Assembly (NCBI GenBank): GCA_030844895.1
Contig: CM061227.1
Location: 76,434,575 to 76,498,574, forward strand
DNA length: 64,000 bases
Direction of reading: 5' to 3'
Source: Ambrosia x helenae
Taxonomy: Eukaryota; Streptophyta; Magnoliopsida; Asterales; Asteraceae
Shown here: positions 44,310 to 54,805 of the stretch, piece after piece
How positions within the stretch are numbered: position 1 is the first letter of the stretch
How the letters are laid out: every line of letters begins with the position of its first letter
Made by a program: the position numbers and the translations under genes
Notes under the pieces: generated by a model
Databases searched by the model: none
Seen by the model: only the letters and a program-made list of their open reading frames with translations
What the model was told of the DNA's origin: nothing

Positions 44310-44744
44310 CTAAGTGGGAGCGTTGCCCTGGCTGCGGGATCCCTTCCCGCGGCCTCTGCTACGACTCCCAATTGTGTTATCTTTGTGAGAACGGCTTGTT
44401 GTTTTGTTTTTGTTCATTGCCCCTGGCACCTTGTTGGTGGTGTCGAAGTTGAGTGTCTTTTGGACCAGTTGTGCTGCTTGCTGCATTACCCGTTTTTGGT
44501 AACCTGCAGTGAGCTCTGCCTGCTGTTTGAAGAGCCATTCGTCTGGGTCTTCCTCTTCTTCGGCCTCATTGTCGTCCAAGTCGACGGTATTCTGAGCTAT
44601 AGCTTGACCGACACCGAGCCTCCTTACTGGTCTGTGGGCTGTCTTTGTGACTGTGGCTGGATGGGTTTCCTCCGATTTCCCTTCGTCATCTTCCTCGATA
44701 ACTGGGGATTCCTGATTTTTTGTCGAAGTTCCTTCAGTTGCCAT
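44310..44744 (-). CDS. Tat gag N-terminal segment, ended by in-frame TAG
   Basis: 144 residues from MATEGTSTKNQESPVIEEDD, 57 bp downstream of the 5' LTR. Acidic then basic and Arg/Ser/Gly-rich (SRSRGRGKGSRSQG), low complexity, no domain. The reading frame resumes unchanged after the TAG at 44310-44312, with KDGYESSSQAEGDDDLVKPY leading into the gag domain. The N-terminal half overlaps no other feature. Confidence 0.85.
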   Translation of the reverse strand: MATEGTSTKNQESPVIEEDDEGKSEETHPATVTKTAHRPVRRLGVGQAIAQNTVDLDDNEAEEEEDPDEWLFKQQAELTAGYQKRVMQQAAQLVQKTLNFDTTNKVPGAMNKNKTTSRSHKDNTIGSRSRGRGKGSRSQGNAPT

Positions 44745-44780
44745 TTCCTTAGTCGAAAGATTGTGAAGAGTTTTGCTCTA

Positions 44781-44800
44781 GCCGATACGGATGGCGCCAA
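44781..44800 (-). other. Primer-binding site region of the Tat element
   Basis: Immediately inside the 5' LTR the minus strand begins TTGGCGCC. The TGGCGCC start is shared with PBSs assigned to tRNA-Asp in some plant gypsy elements; the following ATCCGTATCGGC would need checking against tRNA 3' ends. Confidence 0.6.
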
Positions 44801-45914
44801 TGAAGAAACAAAAGTCCTCACCTCTGATGGGTATAAACTATCTGTCTCTGCAAGAAGATCCTTCACTAAGATGGATGGCTCTCTGACGATGAATACCTGA
44901 GAAACACAATATCCGGTGTGGGGCGACCACCTCGAATCCAAAGGATTCTACTTAGCAGACACAAAAACGTGGTTAGCCTTAGTGTGTTCTTCAGGGATTT
45001 CTGAATGGCCTATTCAAGGAGATGAAGTACTCCTTAAATAGGTTCCACACGGGCCTCGACATTCACCCTTAACTTACCCAATGGGCTGAGGCCCAGTTAA
45101 GGGTTTGCCTCCACACCGGCCCACAATTAGGCCCAACAAGAGATAGTATACGACGAGTGAGAAATCATAGAGAATGACCGTACCTTTTCCTGTGACATGT
45201 CGTCGTGTGATTGGTCGCAGGCCTGGGCCAATATGATTGGCCATTGAGTGTACTACTGTCCCCTCTGCTGGCCTTCGTTAGTGGAGATCCCTGCTGAGGT
45301 GGTCCCATGCATTCTTAGTGGTCGATACGTACGGAGACTGTACTGTTTGTCTCCTGCGGGTCTGGTCTCGGACACGTGTGATTCCCCTGTTAGCCGATCG
45401 TGCCGCATGCTCCTTGCCACACGTCGTTGGACTCTGGTTGGCTCGTACCATGTTGTACGATCATATGGGTTATCGCCATGTGTTTGCTTTGGCTTTGTCC
45501 TCAAAACCCTGGCGGATGTTGGTCCAACGTCCGCGCTTAGTGGTTGCAACCCGCATCCGGGTTGATATGGCAGGACCCGCAGGTGATGGGCTTACTCTGC
45601 CCATGGTTGACGTTGTAATCACTTGGGCCTTGTGGCCCTGCTCCCGTGTTTGGGCTTTGGCTTTGGGTAGGGGCCCAAGTAAATTTGGGTCCCTACCCCT
45701 TCACTTCCCTATCATAATTTTAAAAGTTCCCTCTTGAATAATCAAAACTTGGGCTTAAATGTATTATTTATTATTATAATTGGAAGATCTTTTTTACAAC
45801 CACTGTTAATAATAACAACATATGTTGTCAAAACAGCTGTCATCAAATAGAATTTCACTTGCAATGTTATATCTTATACAACAACTCTTATTACAACAAC
45901 TCTTATTATTTGCA
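44801..45914 (-). repeat. 5' LTR of the Tat element (1,114 bp)
   Basis: On the minus strand it runs TGCAAATAATAAG...GTTTCTTCA (TG...CA). A TATA-like TATTTAAG on minus (45033-45040) fits the promoter. The U3 end shares sequence with the AT-rich repeats immediately outside it. Confidence 0.95.
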
Positions 45915-46500
45915 ACTCCACCCTATTAATGTTAAAATTCCTAAACACGTTTCCCTATGTGATTTAAAACTTTCCCTCCTAAAAATTCAAAACTTAGGGC
46001 TTACTTATTAAAGATATTTTTAAAATAATTTTTATAATTATTTAATTATCAAAATGAAATGATGCTAATACAAATTCTTTAGAAAACAACTAGCCGGTTT
46101 GAAAAATGTTTTTTTATAAAATATAACCTCTCAAATTGAATATTATCGAACAATACAACCAAATATATATATAATGATACAATGTTTTATCTTATATAAA
46201 TCAATTAATTATTTTATTAATAATAATAAAAATAAAAATATTTCGTCTCAATTAACTTATTATTTGGAACTCAACACAGTTAATGTTCAGAATCGTAAAT
46301 ACACTTCCTATCATAATTTAAAAAGTTCCCTCTTAAATATTCAAAACCTGTACTTAAATGTATTATTTATTATTAAAATTGGAAGATCTGTTTTACAACA
46401 ACTGTTAACTTGTCAACATATGTTTTTGAAACAGCTGTCATCAAATAGAATTTCACTTAGAGCTTGCAATGTTATATCTTATATAAATCAATTAATTAAT
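45915..46500. repeat. AT-rich repeat units homologous to the Tat LTR terminus
   Basis: Two further diverged copies of the LTR-terminal ~230-290 bp follow directly. ACTCCACCCTATTAATGTTA...TTTCCCTATGTGATTTAAAA (45915) parallels AACTCAACACAGTTAATGTT...ACTTCCTATCATAATTTAAA (46270), and 46311-46470 matches 45707-45870. No coding capacity. Confidence 0.8.
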
Positions 46501-47456
46501 TAATTAATTAATATTAATGTTACAAACACTATTGATGAGAGTTTGTAAACTAACATATAGGTAAACAATAAAAATAGAGTTTCCAAACTGTCCTTAATTA
46601 CCAATAAATGTTGTTAAATAGAGCTTCAATTAGAATTTGCAATATGTCACGTAGATGAATTAATTAATTAATATTAGAGAAAATTACGGAGAAATATTCA
46701 CAATAACATTAATCAAACATGACTCAAATGAATCAAACACAAAGGTTGATTAAAAAACAAAATGAACACGTATTAAACACTCGAATAAGTGAATTTAAAA
46801 ACGGAAAGACATACCCTCTTGAGTTTGAGCCTGCCAATCTACAACAGTTCCTAATGGCAAGACTGATATTTTCCTTTAATTGTAAGAATCTTCAAAAGTC
46901 GAAAACTTTTTCGACGTAAATGCTCTGGTTGCTAATGGAGCAGACAAAATATTGAGGTTATTGAAGAACATTGAGGTTATTAAAGAACAAAATGGATAAA
47001 TTTTAATCTTATTGATAACATATATTAAAATTATTTTACCTGATGCTCGAGTGCTTCGACGTAAACGTAAATGTGAGAGAACCATCTGTTACGATTTAAA
47101 AATTATTTGAGAGATTTATAAATTATTTGGGAGAAAGAGATGCACATGATACCTTTATATGGTTGTGTAATTGGGTATCAAATTTGAAATTTGAATTTGA
47201 ATTTGAATTTGGAGCTCAAATTTAATACCAACAGTCATACAAAAGTCTGTTGTGTCAAGTGACAGTATTTAACTAATTTATTAACAACCACTGTTAGGCA
47301 AGTGGCATTATTACCATTGTTCAGGCAAGTGGGATTTTTTTATTATTTAATGTGACGTCAGTTTTTGCATCATACGCGCATTGGTGGCCAGTCTCTCCGG
47401 CTGACACATCAGCTTTCTGACGTCACTTACGTTTCTCCTATTATGGAAAGTATAGA
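46501..47456 (-). mobile_element. Helitron head (5' end at 47456, reading leftwards), rest undefined
   Basis: The minus strand from 47456 begins TCTATACTTTCCATAATAGG, a plant Helitron 5' terminus, followed by a GC-richer segment with TGACGTCAG in inverted arrangement (47351-47360 and 47416-47425). The left (3') end was not found. The rest is AT-rich with no gene; small frames at 46719-47085 are unconvincing. Confidence 0.45.
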
Positions 47457-47628
47457 CTAGGTGAAATTCCGTGTGAAAACACGGGAAGAATAAAAGCCAA
47501 CTTTAAGACCAACCAATAGATTGGCTGCACATTATCCAATGTATCCATTAATTATATTTCACTTTCAACAACTAATGATTATAATATACATTATTATATT
47601 AACATCACCCCAAACCAATAAATGAATA

Positions 47629-47765
47629 GCCCACATATGAACTAACAGATGTGAGATATATTAATATTTTAAGCTTTGATGTACTTGAATGGCCCACCTA
47701 TGTACTAAGAGATGTAAGATATATTAATATTTTAAGGTTTGAAATACTTGAATGGCCCACATATG
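47629..47765. repeat. Two ~65-bp direct repeats
   Basis: GCCCACATATGAACTAACAGATGTGAGATATATTAATATTTTAAG-like unit occurs twice (47629 and 47693), with a third partial start at 47756. Confidence 0.85.
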
Positions 47766-47837
47766 TCTGAAACAGCTGTTACTAAGGTCTGTTCCAGACA
47801 GGTCTTAATAACAGTTGTTTTAGACAGGTCTCTTTAA

Positions 47838-47945
47838 CAGACCCATGGTTGCCAATTGTAACAGACCCAGTTGCCGATTGTAACAGACCCGGTTTCCAAT
47901 TGTAACATTCATCCTCTTTTACTATGGTTGCTAATTGTAACAGAT
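47838..47945. repeat. Four ~27-bp repeats
   Basis: Units of TTGCCAATTGTAACAGACCC with small variation, the last more distant. Region 47950-48430 shows nothing else. Confidence 0.8.
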
Positions 47946-48439
47946 ATTTTTTATGTGTATGAAGCTAAATTCTAAATAATAAAAACACTGAAACAAATAT
48001 TTACCACCTCTACAATTACACAGTGAAGCATATAAATATTTTTCGGTCATTTTATATTTTTTAACATCTATGCATATTCAAAATGATTGAACAAAGTAAT
48101 AGGTTCGATAACCTGACATACAATTCAACTCTTAAACAAATGGATAATATACGACCTCATCATGAGTGTTCTTATCCTCCATCAATCCACCTTCACTTCC
48201 CTATCCGTTTCCATCTGAAACTGGGTCAGATTTGACCCGGATTTAGGCGACCAGCAGAGAGTTTGTGCTGAAAACATGCCATAACCTCATCATTGATTTT
48301 TACCGACTCAATGTAACCCAATCCATTTGAACTGAACATAAAAAACACAAAAGTTAGTGGATTATCAACTTTCTGCTATGTAAGCCTATAAAAGTCCTTG
48401 TTTTTCATCTGCAAGTTACCTAAGTCAATGTGATATTAA

Positions 48440-48720
48440 CCATAGTAATCTCTTTTCCCAGCTTATTGTTACTCGCTGTTCTGTACAGCAACATCAGATC
48501 AGTGAACTCGAATGCATACACAGGCTCAAGTCTTCACCAATGATCAATCATCCCCCATACTTCTGAAGCGAACCAACAGTCCGTGAACAAATGCAAGGTG
48601 CTGGCGACCCCATATCTGCACAGTTCGCAAAGATTGTCCTCAATTAAAACGCCTCGCCTAAGACGCCTCTAAAATAGTGATTCAGCCCCTTGCCTTTCAA
48701 CAACATTTTTTCAGCGTTTT
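48440..48720 (-). pseudogene. L1 LINE zf-RVT fragment, decayed
   Basis: The minus strand near 48690-48540 translates to RRGVLIEDNLCELC, then GVASTLHLFTDCWFASEVWG, the zinc-binding pattern after a LINE reverse transcriptase (C-x2-C, H, C, then VW). Frames shift further on (DLMLLYRTASNNK). Too short and broken to be functional. Region 48721-49551 has (AAT)n runs near 49425 and 49520 and an imperfect CAACAGCAGTGGCAG duplication near 49030/49075, otherwise nothing. Confidence 0.6.
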
Positions 48721-49561
48721 TAACAAAAAGTACTTCTATTAGGATTATAACCGACTTAAGTTGATGAAAACATGCCTTTTTTTTTTTTTTTATCAAGACT
48801 AACTGAAAGAATTTTATAATTCCAATAGGTAATAAATTGTTATTGTTACAACTTTCCTAGAAACATATATTTTCACATCAGCTTGCAACTTAAAGAAGCA
48901 AGAAATATGATGCAAAACTAAATGATCTGACCACATATAACATGTCATATCTTAAAAACAAAACGCTTTAAAGTGCGTCGAATATTTGACCCGAATCAGA
49001 AGCCATCCTAACAACAGTGCTGACTCAACAGCAGTGGCAGTAGTGGAAGGGAATTGAACGAAACCACTGCTGACTCAACAACAGTGGCAGGAAGACCATC
49101 TCTGTTCCATCAGCAGTGCATCATCAGTGGTTAAGATAATTTCATTCAACATACCTCAGTTAATTATCAGCAGCAGCAATAACAACTTCACTAACAACAG
49201 GAGCTTGAGTAGACACAACTTCCATAGTCTTATTAGCCAACACATCAACCATATCAAAAATTAAATTAACCTTGTTTGCTTCATCTACATCTCCAACAGT
49301 AGTAGACATTTTTCTAAACTGTGACCATCTTGAGCGAAAAGTCTAGCTCTTGTAGTGAGACTACGCCTGTAAGCCATTGATTGAATATGTTCTGGATCAG
49401 AATTCACAGAAATTTCGGATCCAGATTAATAATAATAATATCAAATACGAGTGTAATTCAAGAAGTGATTTTATGTGACTGTGATACAACAACCTTTACG
49501 ATTTGATGTGAATTTGATAATAATAATAATAATAATATCAAATTAATCGATGGTTACTTTA

Positions 49562-49620
49562 GAGGCCGGCTAATGTACAAAGTCTTCTTAACCTACAAAG
49601 TGTAAGAAGTGATCCTGGCC
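49562..49620. repeat. Left TIR of the MULE
   Basis: GAGGCCGGCTAAT followed by GTACAAAGTCTTCTTA and CCTACAAAGTGTAAGAAG. The first bases GAG and the block from GTACAAAG match the inverted right end. The internal CTACAAAGTGTA is itself nearly repeated at the right terminus. Confidence 0.9.
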
Positions 49621-49922
49621 CTCCATCTTCCACCTTCTGCGTTTTAGTATGGAAACCTCGTACATTAATTACAAACGTTTATCATTAATGGCAGTTATCA
49701 ATTTGAGGGTATATCAGACAATTTACAACTCTAAATAATTTGAATTTTTTTTTACTATTAGCGCCCAAATCACCCTCATTCATTGACGGTTACAAAGTCT
49801 ACTAATCATTCATCACAATTTAAACACACGATTCGAGTAAAACTCACCCAAAATTCACAAAAAAAAAAAAAAAAACAGAGCACTCAAAGTCATCGCTGAA
49901 CATCGCTGATTATAGGAGAATC

Positions 49923-52900
49923 ATGGTTCCAAAACGCAAAACAAGTAAGGAATTAATCATGTTTTTAACCTATTTTTGATCGTATACCAATAATGGTTGC
50001 TAATCGTTGTTTTTTAAACCCTAAAACAGGTGAAGGACGAGAAAAAAGAAGCAAGTTGTGTCATGACAGGCCTTCAAAACCAACGAATACAGGTATGATT
50101 TATATGAAAATAACACGTTTTATGTTATTGTTGAAGGCGTTTTTTGCTAAATTGAATGATGATTTGAGAGATGAACATTTGGATCTGATTATTGATGCAT
50201 GACTTTATGAAGGCGTTTTAAAGGTTTTGATTGAATTAGTAAAGGCGTTTTGCCTGAAATTTGTAAAAAATGTAACTAACATACTGATGAGAGATTATTA
50301 TGAAGGCGTTTTACAGGTTTTGATTGAATTAGTAAAGGCGTTTTGCCTGATTTTTTGTAAAAAATATAACTAACATACTGATGAGTTTATGAAGGCGTTT
50401 TAGTGGTTTTGATTGAATATTATGAAGGCGTTTTGATGATGATGTGTATGGTTGATGCTATGTTTATAAGTGACTGCGTTTTGATGTAATAAGTAAAGGC
50501 GTTTTAATGAATGAATAAGTAGAAGGAATGTGATTATATATTTATGAAGGCGTTTTAAGGTTTTTTATAAGTTTATGAAGGCGTTTTACTGATGTCACTG
50601 ATATATATGATGGTGATTAAGAAGGCGTTTTAGTTAATTATGAATGCGTTTTAGCATTGTTACTCAGACTGTCATAGTATGTAGTAAAACACCTTTAGTG
50701 ACATAATAAAAATGCATTTAACCCATTGTAGTTTGCAACATGGTTTTATACTAAATGTAAAATTGTGCATTGTTGTCCTTGTTTTTATGTCTTAAGCAGA
50801 ACAACCAAAGGATACAGGGTCTGATGATGATTTCCAGACTCCTTTAAAAGATTTGAGAAACTTAAAGAAAGTCATGGATAAACAAAAAAAGGTTGTTCAA
50901 AAGGAAAGTGCCCATAAAGAGAAAAAGAGAAAGAAACAAAATAAAAAAGCTTCAAATAGTGATTCAGATGATGATTTTGTTAAACCAGCAAGGAAAATAA
51001 AAATAAAAGTAGGGAAAGAAAAAGAAGCAAGGATTTTCGTTGAATACCGGGATACAAAATTGAAACTAAGGTGTTCTCTCGGGGAATTTGTAAGGGATAT
51101 GAAAGAGTTCACGAATGAACAAAAAGAGGCGGTAAGGAGTATGGGATTTGGCTCAGTGTTAGAAATCGATATAGATTCAATTCAAACTGGTCTAGGTTTC
51201 TGGTTGCTTTCGAATTATGACGAAACAACAAGAACAGTAAATGTTGGGAACTGGAAAATAAAGATAACAAGTTCTTTGGTGCAAGAATGTTTCGGAATCC
51301 CGATAGGGACAATTCCTGTGTTGGAGCACGGAAGGCCCAAAAAAGGATCGGGTTCAACGATAGATGAATTCAAATCTCAATTCAACACATCTACTCCAAG
51401 TGTTGGGCAAGTTTTAAATGTGGTTAATACACTGGTAAATGGTGGGAGAATGTTTAAGCTAAATTTCTTGGTACTGTGGAACACAGTTTTTGGCGAGATA
51501 ACAAAATCAACAAAAGTTAACCAGAGATTTTTGATTAGTGTGGATAAAGAAGATGATATACCAAACATGAAGTGGTGTTCATACCTACTAGAGTGTCTAA
51601 ACAGAACAAAAGCAGGCTGGAAGCAAGATCAGTACAATGGGCCGATAGCAATGTTAACTATAAGTTTCTGTTATACCTATAGTAAAACGCATTTGTTATT
51701 TAACAAAACGCATGCATTGTTTATACCTATAGTAAGTTTCTGTTCATACCTATAGTAAAACGCATTTGTTATTTAACAAAACGCATGCATTGTTTATAAA
51801 TTTTTTTAATAATTTAAAACTTAAGTTGTTACTATGTGCAGGTTATTTACACCCATGAATACAACAAAAGGCATAATCCAACAATTGTGAAGAATCCTGC
51901 AATTAGTTACATTACATCTTCATCGTTGCAGGATATGGAAAGTTACATATACGATAATGGGCCTTTAACATATATCGAAGAAGATGATGATGATAATGTT
52001 GAAGGGAATGAAGAGAGTGAAAAAAGAAGTTCTGAAAAAGGTGTAAGCGAAACGGTGAAGGACGCTGTGGATGTTTTGGTGGGTCTGCATGAAAAAGAAA
52101 CCGCTGTTGATGAGGAGGAGCTGAATTATGACAACCTAGACTGGAGAGATTTTGACATGGGGACACAAACCCAGCAAATGTTTGAGTATTGTGCAACGCC
52201 ACCACAGTTGAGTGGGGTTGAGTGTGATAAAGAAGAATTCGACGCAACTATGAAAGCTAAAAAGGTATATATGTCATGACAGTTGTTTTTTGTAGTAAAG
52301 GTGTATAGTTGTTTGTAAAACGCATTTGGAAAAATACTAAAACGCCTTTGATGTTTTCATGGCAGGTTTGGATGAAAAAAATGGACAGGAACATGAAGAA
52401 GTATCTAGACATCCAAGAGGAAATGGATGATATGGTTTCACAGGCAAGAGAGAAGTATTTCTGGTCGAGGGAATTGATCGATAGATGCCAGAAATGGGAT
52501 GGCATTAGAGGTAAGTCGTCAAAAGGAGACGACGTTGTTAAACAAAAAGATGGCGATGAACATGTGGTCGGCCTAGGAGATGATCAAGGTTTTGAAGACT
52601 TGGGAGCGCAATTAGGTGGTGAGGATGATAGGGTTGTTGAAGAAGAACAGGCGGCGGGGATGGTCCAAACCGAGACGACAAAAACATTGGTGGGATACAA
52701 ACGATATGGGCATGGTAGGAAGAAGAAGGCTGGAGATCCAAGTGGACAGAATGAAAAAGTGGCTGAACAGGTAAAACGCATTTGTTTAAATCCTAAAACG
52801 CAAGTATTGTTAGACTGAAATTGTTACAATTATAAGTAAAACGCATTTGAATAAGGTCTAAAACGCATGTGTTGTTTTTTTGTGACAGCTTGTAAATATT

Positions 52901-54478
52901 GAAAACAACACAGGAGTGGGCCTGATGAAATAGTTTCAATTGTTAAGAATGTTGATGAAAATGTTGTGGGGGAGTCAGCGAAGGTGGTGGAAGATAATGT
53001 TGATAAGGAAAGTGTTGATGAAGACTATGGTATAAGTGATACAACACTTGCTATGATACAAACAATAGAGCCAGGCGTATTTGGTATAAGGGATGCAAGC
53101 ATTAGGGATGAACAACAAGATCAAGTCGAAGAACAGGCGAATTTGGCAGAAGTTATAACCAATGTGCCTTCGCTACAAGTAGAGCCGGAAAAGGATCCAG
53201 AAACACCAAAGGATCAAATTATTCAGAAAAAAAAGGAAAAACGAAGGTTGATGATGTTAATGCTGGTAGGCCAGTCAGAAAGAAGAATCCGTCTTGGGCT
53301 TTAAAATCTCCTTACATCGGGAGAAAGGTTTCACTGTTTGAGGCTCTGACAAAAGATGAACAGATGATGGCAGAGTACATGATGGCGCCAACAAGGGAAA
53401 AAATGTAAGTGATATGTATGAGCTTAGATTATAGTTTGTAAATAACTAATATTTCGTTTGTAACTTTTAGGAAAGTGGTCTACAAATCGGATGGGGGGGT
53501 ATCGATATATAAGGCTGTTTTGGAAAGTTTCTACCCCGGTATATGGTTGCACACTAACGTAGTGGATGCATATATAGAGCTCCTCAATTATGAGGAGAAA
53601 AAAGTGAATGAAGATGGAGTGTACAAGCTTTATTGCACCACTACAATGATGGTAAAAAAATAATTATGATTAGTTAAAACAGACAGTAAAACGCATGAAT
53701 GAAAATAGTAAAATGCATGTGTTTATTTGACTGGTTGTTTTTTGATATACAACCAGCAGACTACTATATGGAAGGGGTTTGTGAACATGATAGGGTGAAG
53801 GTTTTTAAAAGCAATTTGCAACATCTGATGCAGAAGTTCAATGTCAAAACTGTGGATGAATTTGACATCATTATAGTGCCATTGCTAATAAAGGGTCATT
53901 TCTATCTTATGTGCTTTGATATAAAGAGTGGCTTCATTGATTAATTGACAACTCAAAGAATGAACCAGATTTTCAGGCAAGATATGAAGGGGTGCTCGAA
54001 GTCCTGGTATGTAAAATTACTAATTAATTAATAAGAAAAAATATGTTATTGTGAATAACTTAACTTTGTCTTGTTTTATTGCGTGCAGAGACACACTTTC
54101 TACTTAACTTTGAGAACATTGTGTCAGAGCAGAATAGGAATCGAGAGGATTGAAGGGGGGACAATACATAGGAGAGAAATGCCATGGAGGACTGAGAATA
54201 ACAAAGAAGACTGCGGTATATTCGCAATACGGCACATGGAAACGTATAAAGGGAATAAGGTATGGAGCGCCGGTTTTGTTAATGAGTCGCAACTACAAAA
54301 CAAGCAGCTAAATGCGTTGAGGTTCAAGTATATTGAAAAATTGATACTAAGCGAGCACAACATGGCAAGGGATGACGTTATTGAAGAAGCGCATAAGTTT
54401 AGCAAACGACCTTACAAGAATAAGATGCTTCAAAATGCTAAAAATAAAATGAAGAATCGAGTAGATAGTGTGAGCTAA
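49923..54478 (+). CDS. MULE-borne Ulp1-type cysteine protease gene, multi-exon, frame-disrupted
   Basis: Exons read: 49923-49944, 50030-50092, 50800-51659 (or 51731), 51842-52264, 52366-52770, about 52889-53404, 53471-53651, about 53757-54006 and about 54091-54478. The first five join in frame (591 codons). N-terminus: a Lys/Glu-rich basic segment, then a globular domain (FVRDMKEFTNEQKEAVRSMG, TGLGFWLLSNYDE, SLVQECFGIPIG), possibly DUF1985-like. The middle is acidic and disordered. The C-terminal Ulp1/C48 domain shows KGHFYLMCFDI (His), LIDNS (Asp) and NKEDCGIFAIRHMETY (Cys). The segment where Ulp1 proteases carry the oxyanion Gln reads PWRTE. Breaks: exon 6 does not join exon 5 in frame; an A8 run near 53227 shifts the frame; one base is missing at about 53942 just before the catalytic Asp. 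Native Ulp1 enzymes cleave SUMO; the role of MULE-borne versions is unclear. Confidence 0.85.
50132..50660 (+). repeat. Protease-gene intron 2: array of GCGTTTT motifs
   Basis: About 13 copies of (A/T)GCGTTTT or GGCGTTTT in 530 bp of the intron between 50092 and 50800. Two pairs are 32 bp apart (50213/50245, 50306/50338). It is the reverse orientation of the AAAACGC found in the rest of the element. Confidence 0.95.
51660..51803 (+). repeat. 72-bp intronic direct duplication containing a splice donor and an AAAACGC pair
   Basis: The second copy starts GTAAGTTTCTG at 51732, the first ATAAGTTTCTG at 51660. Each copy carries AAAACGCATTTG and AAAACGCATGC 21 bp apart. The duplication length is a multiple of three and the frame stays open through the first copy. 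Confidence 0.9.
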
Positions 54479-54805
54479 ATCTTTTTAAAGTTTGTTATGG
54501 TAGACAGGAACATCTGTTTGTTTCTTTTGTTAAAATGAATGTTTCTGATTATCTTTGTTTTGAGTTTAGTATATGGTTTATTTTAACAGTTTTGTTAAAA
54601 CGCATGTGATGAGGACTAAAATGCATCAAGTTTCTCAAATCACTATACAATAATAAAAAGGTAAATTTAGTAAAACGCCTTCATTATTTTATAAAACGCA
54701 AGTACATTGTTATTCAACACATTTTACATAGCAAAACCAAACAAAAGCAACACATACAAAACACATGGGGTTCAAGTTGGAGAAAGGTAAACACAGAAGC
54801 AAGGT

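Larger units (their letters stand above)
26421..45914 (-). mobile_element. Tat-lineage Ty3/gypsy LTR retrotransposon, nearly complete, with nested solo LTRs in its 3' LTR
   Basis: The element reads on the minus strand: 5' LTR 44801-45914, primer-binding site, gag-pro-RT-RNaseH-second RNase H-integrase, an 88-bp tandem array, two antisense genes, then the 3' LTR (26421-26693 plus 33461-34301). Each LTR sums to exactly 1,114 bp without indels. By eye they differ at about ten sites (0.9%), which implies an insertion of a few hundred thousand years if the usual 1.3e-8 per site per year applies. A second RNase H domain and antisense ORFs between pol and the 3' LTR are known Tat-lineage traits. Without the nested insertions it is about 12.7 kb. 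No clean target duplication is present. Confidence 0.92.
47457..49551 (-). mobile_element. Helitron tail (3' end at 47457), body to the right, 5' end not found
   Basis: On the minus strand, CCCGTGTTTTCACACGG forms the short terminal hairpin, followed 8 bp later by CTAG at 47460-47457, a canonical Helitron 3' end, and then T. The next bases are the head of the neighbouring Helitron. The body includes direct repeats and an L1 fragment. I could not find its 5' end, which may lie beyond the MULE insertion or be lost. Confidence 0.5.

Noticed and set aside
46719..47085. Two 66-69-residue frames
   Set aside because: AT-rich, overlapping on opposite strands, no splice context or domain.
48640..48680. 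AAAACGCCTCGCCTAAGACGCC as part of the MULE motif system
   Set aside because: Lies outside the MULE in the decayed L1 zf-RVT coding sequence; chance match.
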